Positions 60,123 through 64,000 of a stretch of 64,000 nt of DNA are shown here, one piece after another. The stretch's first letter is position 1. Each line of letters begins with the position of its first letter. A model generated the notes under the pieces. The model saw nothing but the letters and a program-made list of their open reading frames with translations, was not told the DNA's origin and did not search any database. This DNA comes from Oscheius dolichura (lineage: Eukaryota; Nematoda; Chromadorea; Rhabditida; Rhabditidae), in contig OW051494.1 of NCBI GenBank assembly GCA_932521035.1, positions 7,736,001-7,800,000 of the forward strand. The letters are read 5' to 3'. Made by a program: the position numbers and the translations under genes.

Positions 60123-60490
60123 AACGTTCAAGCACACCGCACCCAAAAACTCACCCAATGCGCCCTGCGCTCGAATAATTCGACCTTGCTTATTTTTTTA
60201 ATGTCTATCTTGTTCAGAATTTTATGGCAGACAAGCTGATATAGGTTATATTCCATAAGAACAAGAAATTGTTTTTTTTTTGAGGTGAACATAGTGTTTC
60301 TATCGATAGCTCAGCAAACTCTATTTTGGGTTATATTTCAGCAATTTCTTGTTCTTATGGAATATAACCTATATCAGCTTGTCCGCCATAAAATTCTGAA
60401 CAAGATAGACATTAAAAAAATAAGCAAGGTTGAATTATTCGAGCGCGGCGAGCATTTGGTGAGTTTTTGGGTGCGGTGTGCTTGAACGTT
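60123..60490. repeat. fold-back element with 149-bp inverted arms
   Basis: 60123-60271 and 60342-60490 are near-perfect inverted copies separated by 70 bp. The outer ends read aacgttcaagcacaccgc and the complement; the inner ends read acaagaaattg and the complement. No coding capacity. Shape and size fit a fold-back or MITE-type non-autonomous transposon. Confidence 0.92.
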
Positions 60491-61200
60491 GGCCCCTGGT
60501 TCAGGAAAGGGATAAAAAGCGGGAGAAATGAATAATTTAACCGGTGAAGGGAGATTAGTTAGACGGGCAATCAGAGATCAAAAATGGCTTGGTCATACAA
60601 GGTACGCCTTTTCTATAACCAGGACGTTCTTTTTCTTTTTAAACATGAGAACACGTTTTCGGTTCAAAAAAGTGGACGGATTCTTTGCTGACAAGGGAAG
60701 GCCCCGAACTCAAGGTGTCCGATTTGGCTGATTTTTTGTCAGGATGTAGGCCTAGTCATGTAGCATGCAAAGAAAATTAGCTGCCCTATCGATGATTTGG
60801 AGGAGTTAGGCGGCTTGAAAGGGGGTTGTATTGGTTTTTGCTCATTTTCTCGAGCTTATAAGCTAAAAGAAAGTTATAAATAACTTTTGATCCATACACT
60901 AATCGTTCTTTTTGCTTATTCTACACAACCAAACTGAACCAACAAAAAGCAAGAAAACGTTCAGTGCTTACCAAAGAAATGCACAAATTCTATGGAAAAG
61001 CTGCAAAGTTTTAAAGTCTGAATGTTATCTTTGGGGTCACCGCCGATTTATATTAGGATTTTACCGTATTCACACCCATCACAACTAATAAAACTCATCG
61101 TCTCCGTATTACAAAGCTCGTTTATTATTAGAAAGCCATTATTCCGTCATTTTCAATTCAATTTACGACAAACGACGGAAATAGAAAGAAATTAGTACCT
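60491..61200. other. spacer without recognised gene
   Basis: Mixed-composition sequence between the fold-back element and the Y3 gene; no exon, repeat or RNA gene was recognised. Confidence 0.4.
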
Positions 61201-62692
61201 CTATGTTGTTTTAATGCTTATACTGGGTACAACGACCGTATCGACTGGCACTCTCTTGAAGAGTTGTCGAATATGGGAACGGAGGACATCGCTGGTGAGG
61301 AGAAGGACGAATGCCGGGAGGAGGACCATCGCGTCGCCCGAGAAGATCAACAGGTAGCGGGACAGATTGTACTCGGGGCTATTCATACTGGTCGAATTTT
61401 GAAAGAACTGAAAAGTTCTTCTATCTTTTACGGAAAGGAATTTACCAAACAGAAGGTGACCAATATCTCGGAGACCAATTCCACGAGGCAGTTGAAGAAG
61501 AGCTTGACTTCCGTTCGGTTCTGCTTGTGGATTGTGCCTAGTCGTCCCTAAAATTGGGGCAGTCTCCCTTGACAACCGAGGCCTACTGTAATTATATAGA
61601 ACAATATAATCCCATTGCTGATGAGACTAATCGCGATGCTGACGAGGCCCTCGATCGCGGCAAAATTGTAGAGGAGAGACCGATTCTGAAGCTGGATTGG
61701 ATGGGGGGATGGGAGGAGGCGACCTCGATCAAGACAATGTGGTAGTTGTCGGCCGCGGGGTAGTAGCCATAGGTGGTGGTGGTATTGAGGAGGGGATAGG
61801 TGTAGAAGACGGGATGGATGAAGGAGAACGCGGCCAGGAAGAGATAGACACGTCTCCAATACTGAAAGAAGGAGTCAAGTCTTTGGGAGACGAGGGGCAC
61901 AGCGGGCCCCGTAGGCAGCGGGAACTGCCCCGAAGGAGATCGAACACCGGACGAGGGAGATGTGGCATTGGAGGAGGAAGACAGGAGTCCCGAGAAGTGG
62001 CACCAGCCACTGGACGAGGGGCATTGGGAACCGGACGAGGGACGGGGAAGACAGGAATCTGGACGAGGGACCCGGGCCTCCGAAACTGGCCCTGGTAGGA
62101 AGAGACCAAGCTCTGAACGAGGGACACCGGGATTTGGATAAGGACCACCGGCCATTTGACGTATCAAAAAGTGTTCTCCACCTTTGCCCACTGGTAGTCC
62201 ATAAGGATGACGACGAATCGATCGATGGACACGAGACAGTTGAGGACATAGGCGGTGGTTCCGATGGTCCAGTGGATAAAGTGGTAGATTTCGATGAGGG
62301 GGAAATGCTGCTCGAAGAGGCTCTCGGAATAGAGGCACTCCTTCCCGGTGAACAGGGGTAGACGGATGATTGCGAACTTGACAAAGTAGATGGAGATATT
62401 CTAGACAAATTTGGAAGGGATAGGACGTTTGGCTTACGGTGACGGCTGCCACCAGGTAGAGGGAGTAGAATGTGCCCTTGAAGATTTTCCTCTTCCGGAG
62501 GATGGTGAAGAAGATGAGCAGATAAGCAGATATTGAGATAGAGCCATAAATAAGCATTAGAATAAAGTAAGGAGACGATAAGCAGCCAGTCATTGTCGGT
62601 AGGAAGCAAAATGCACGCGAGCTATAATTGAACGCTGGTGTGTGGTGTAATTTAAGACCTCGTTGTGATAAATTACTGTTGGTCTCATTCAT
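61201..62692 (-). CDS. 7TM receptor, nematode chemoreceptor-like (Y3)
   Basis: Paralogue of Y2 with matching exon order: MTGCLSSPYFILMLIYG (Y2: MSACLWNPNFIAMIVYG), FKGTFYSLYLVAAVT, VKFAIIRLPLFTG, HWTIGTTAYVLNCLVSIDRF, YWRRVYLFLAAFSFIHPVF, IEGLVSIAISLISNGII, FFNCLVELVSEILVTFCL and SRYLLIFSGDAMVLLPAFVLL, with a stop at 61201. The first ATG (62692) would add about 33 residues before MTGCLSS; either start is possible. A large intron between the fourth and fifth helix parts holds a GGACGAGGGAC-type minisatellite (61930-62150). The family resembles Srv/Srg chemoreceptors (inference). Confidence 0.72.
61930..62150. repeat. intronic minisatellite
   Basis: Irregular tandem repeats built on ggacgaggga-type units occur at spacing of about 20-50 bp, with interspersed ggaagacagga segments. 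They are inside an intron of Y3. Long open frames on both strands here result from the repeat. Confidence 0.7.
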
Positions 62693-62772
62693 AACATGTT
62701 GCTAGGCAAAATAATGTGATTTCGAGAGGGAAGAGACCAAAAAGTATTGGGGGGAAAACGTAAAAATTTTTC

Positions 62773-62854
62773 CGCAGTCAGCAGGATTCGAACCTACGCG
62801 GGCAGAGCCCAATTGATTTCTAGTCAATCTCCTTAACCACTCGGACATGACTGC
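62773..62854 (-). tRNA. tRNA-Ser (AGA)
   Basis: An 82-nt gene on the minus strand: acceptor GCAGTCA with TGACTGC, discriminator G, anticodon loop CTAGAAA (anticodon AGA), long variable arm. Divergent from the copy at 63201. Confidence 0.95.
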
Positions 62855-63200
62855 TTGTTGGTCGACGCTCTCCGTATGATGTGTTCGTCGCTCTGCGTGA
62901 TTTTCGGCGACCAGGATTCGTTCTAATAGGATCTTACCTATTATTCGTTTATTTCTACGGTCTTTTATCAATTTTAGTAGCAAGGGCACGAAAATAAGGT
63001 CAAAACTCCACCCAACTCGTAAATTTAGAGGGGAATTGAAGATCTTTTGCAGGGGAAAAGCTTCTTTTCTAATTCAGACTCATTTTAAGGAAAGAAATAA
63101 GTTCTCTTCCGACGATTTCGAAGAGAAATAAAGGTTTCGAACCTCCCGAGCCACAATTTGGTCCAGCGATCCCATCTGACCGGGCGCAACCCCGAAATGT

Positions 63201-63282
63201 GCAGTCATGTCCGAGTGGTTAAGGAGATTGACTAGAAATCAATTGGGCTCTGCCCGCGTAGGTTCGAATCCTGCTGACTGCG
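63201..63282 (+). tRNA. tRNA-Ser (AGA)
   Basis: Same 82-nt sequence as at 62773 in opposite orientation, followed by a T-rich run (ctttttttcc) that can end RNA polymerase III transcription. Confidence 0.95.
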
Positions 63283-63395
63283 GAAAAACTTTTTTTCCTT
63301 TCCCCCCTCAAAGAAACAAGCCAACGTCATCAATTTTTATTAATCCTCGTTATTTCCTGTAATTTCCTCTGTGGCGTGTCTCCCTCGCCTTCTGT

Positions 63396-63883
63396 CTATA
63401 TTCCGTCGTCCTCGGCCAGGTCGAGAATGTAGAGGATGAAGAGGGAGGACGAGACGAGGGAGACCAGTCCGGCCAGCACGTAGACGGTCGGGGAACACAG
63501 CTCCGACAGCGAGACGGTCGCCTCGTCCTCCTCCTCCTCCGGGTCGCCTCTCCTCTCCTCTGTCTGTCCTCTCGTCTCCTCGGCCGGCTTCTCAGACTTC
63601 ACCGAGCCGATCGAGTCGTCGGGAATGTCCGCCTCTTCGAATTGGTCCTCGCTCGCGTCCAGTGTCGGGCTCTTCGTCTTCCCGCTCGCCCTGCAATCTG
63701 CCGGGTTACTGTATTCTTTGTATTCCTCTGTAAATCATTCCAGACCGTCTCCAATCAGTAGCAGAAAGACGGCCGGTCCGTGGTCACCCCGAAAAAAAAA
63801 CCTTACTTTATGAGGTTTTCAATGGTGCTGCGGGGGGCAGCTTCCACGGCGGGGACGACGTCCTTCTTCGGGGCGTCGACCAT
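63396..63883 (-). CDS. small tail-anchored membrane protein, unrecognised
   Basis: Two exons (63807-63883 and 63396-63690) join in frame to 123 residues. The start is MVDAPKKDVVPAVEAAP. A charged, Glu-rich cytosolic part follows (EDQFEEADIPDDS, and a run of Glu/Asp near residue 85), then SLSELCSPTVYVLAG, one membrane helix (VLAGLVSLVSSSLFILYIL) and the short tail DLAEDDGI. There is no signal peptide, so a C-terminally anchored protein of the endoplasmic reticulum, nuclear envelope or mitochondrial surface is likely. Family not recognised. The ATG lies in a favourable context (caccATGG). Confidence 0.7.
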
Positions 63884-64000
63884 GGTGAAATGAACTGGCA
63901 GGGGGATTAACTGGATGGGATTATCTTCAATTCTTCTCGACTTGGATGGACTCTGTCTGTTGTAGGGTGGCGGAGATCTAGGCGAGGCGGCGCCGTCGGC

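Noticed and set aside
61697..62609. Long overlapping open frames on both strands in 61.7-62.6 kb
   Set aside because: They result from the minisatellite and from reading across introns of the Y3 receptor; the spliced receptor explains the conserved parts.

Overview
The window is animal nuclear DNA, most likely from a nematode. Support: genes are split by many very short introns (often 38-50 nt) with tttcag-type acceptors; several open reading frames begin directly at, or a few bases after, such an acceptor, as expected for spliced-leader trans-splicing; the gene content is metazoan (NOVA-type KH protein, CLN7/MFSD8-like transporter, Cys-loop channel, CHH/ITP-type neuropeptide, ZC3H14/SUT-2, 7TM receptors that look like nematode chemoreceptors); and a short TACNGTA-type motif is scattered over introns and spacers. 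The species cannot be named from this evidence. Only coding exons could be traced; untranslated regions and some first exons remain unresolved. Layout: 0.6-9.8 kb holds GC-rich, compact genes: NOVA-like RNA-binding protein (-), a protein tyrosine phosphatase (+) divergent from it, an unrecognised secreted, probably GPI-anchored protein (+) and an MFSD8-like transporter (-) with a tRNA-Ser in an intron. 11.7-26.5 kb is AT-rich and gene-dense: a Utp12-domain nucleolar protein whose last exon runs into a 1-kb palindrome, a cation-type Cys-loop channel, alpha-tubulin, ribosomal protein S11 (with tRNA-Trp in an intron), ZC3H14/SUT-2, an alpha-galactosidase family enzyme, and a small CHH/ITP-like peptide precursor that is easily missed because its exons are short. 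26.5-38.8 kb is GC-richer and almost gene-free, with one tRNA-Tyr and many copies of the TACNGTA motif. 39.9-58.3 kb is the most unusual part: a recent inverted segmental duplication has produced mirror copies of an unrecognised gene (Z), a small ORF (W) and a 7TM receptor (Y), while pieces of an unrecognised Cys-rich type I membrane protein gene (X) and of a TatD-like nuclease are shuffled between the arms in intact, frameshifted and chimeric forms. A decayed PCF11-like gene and a third divergent Z copy lie between the arms. 58.3-64 kb has a fold-back element, another 7TM receptor of the same kind, two tRNA-Ser genes and a small tail-anchored protein. The genes do not form a pathway. Roles are housekeeping (translation, rRNA processing, mRNA 3'-end and poly(A) biology, cytoskeleton, lysosome) in the left half, and lineage-specific, recently duplicated, partly broken genes in the right half.
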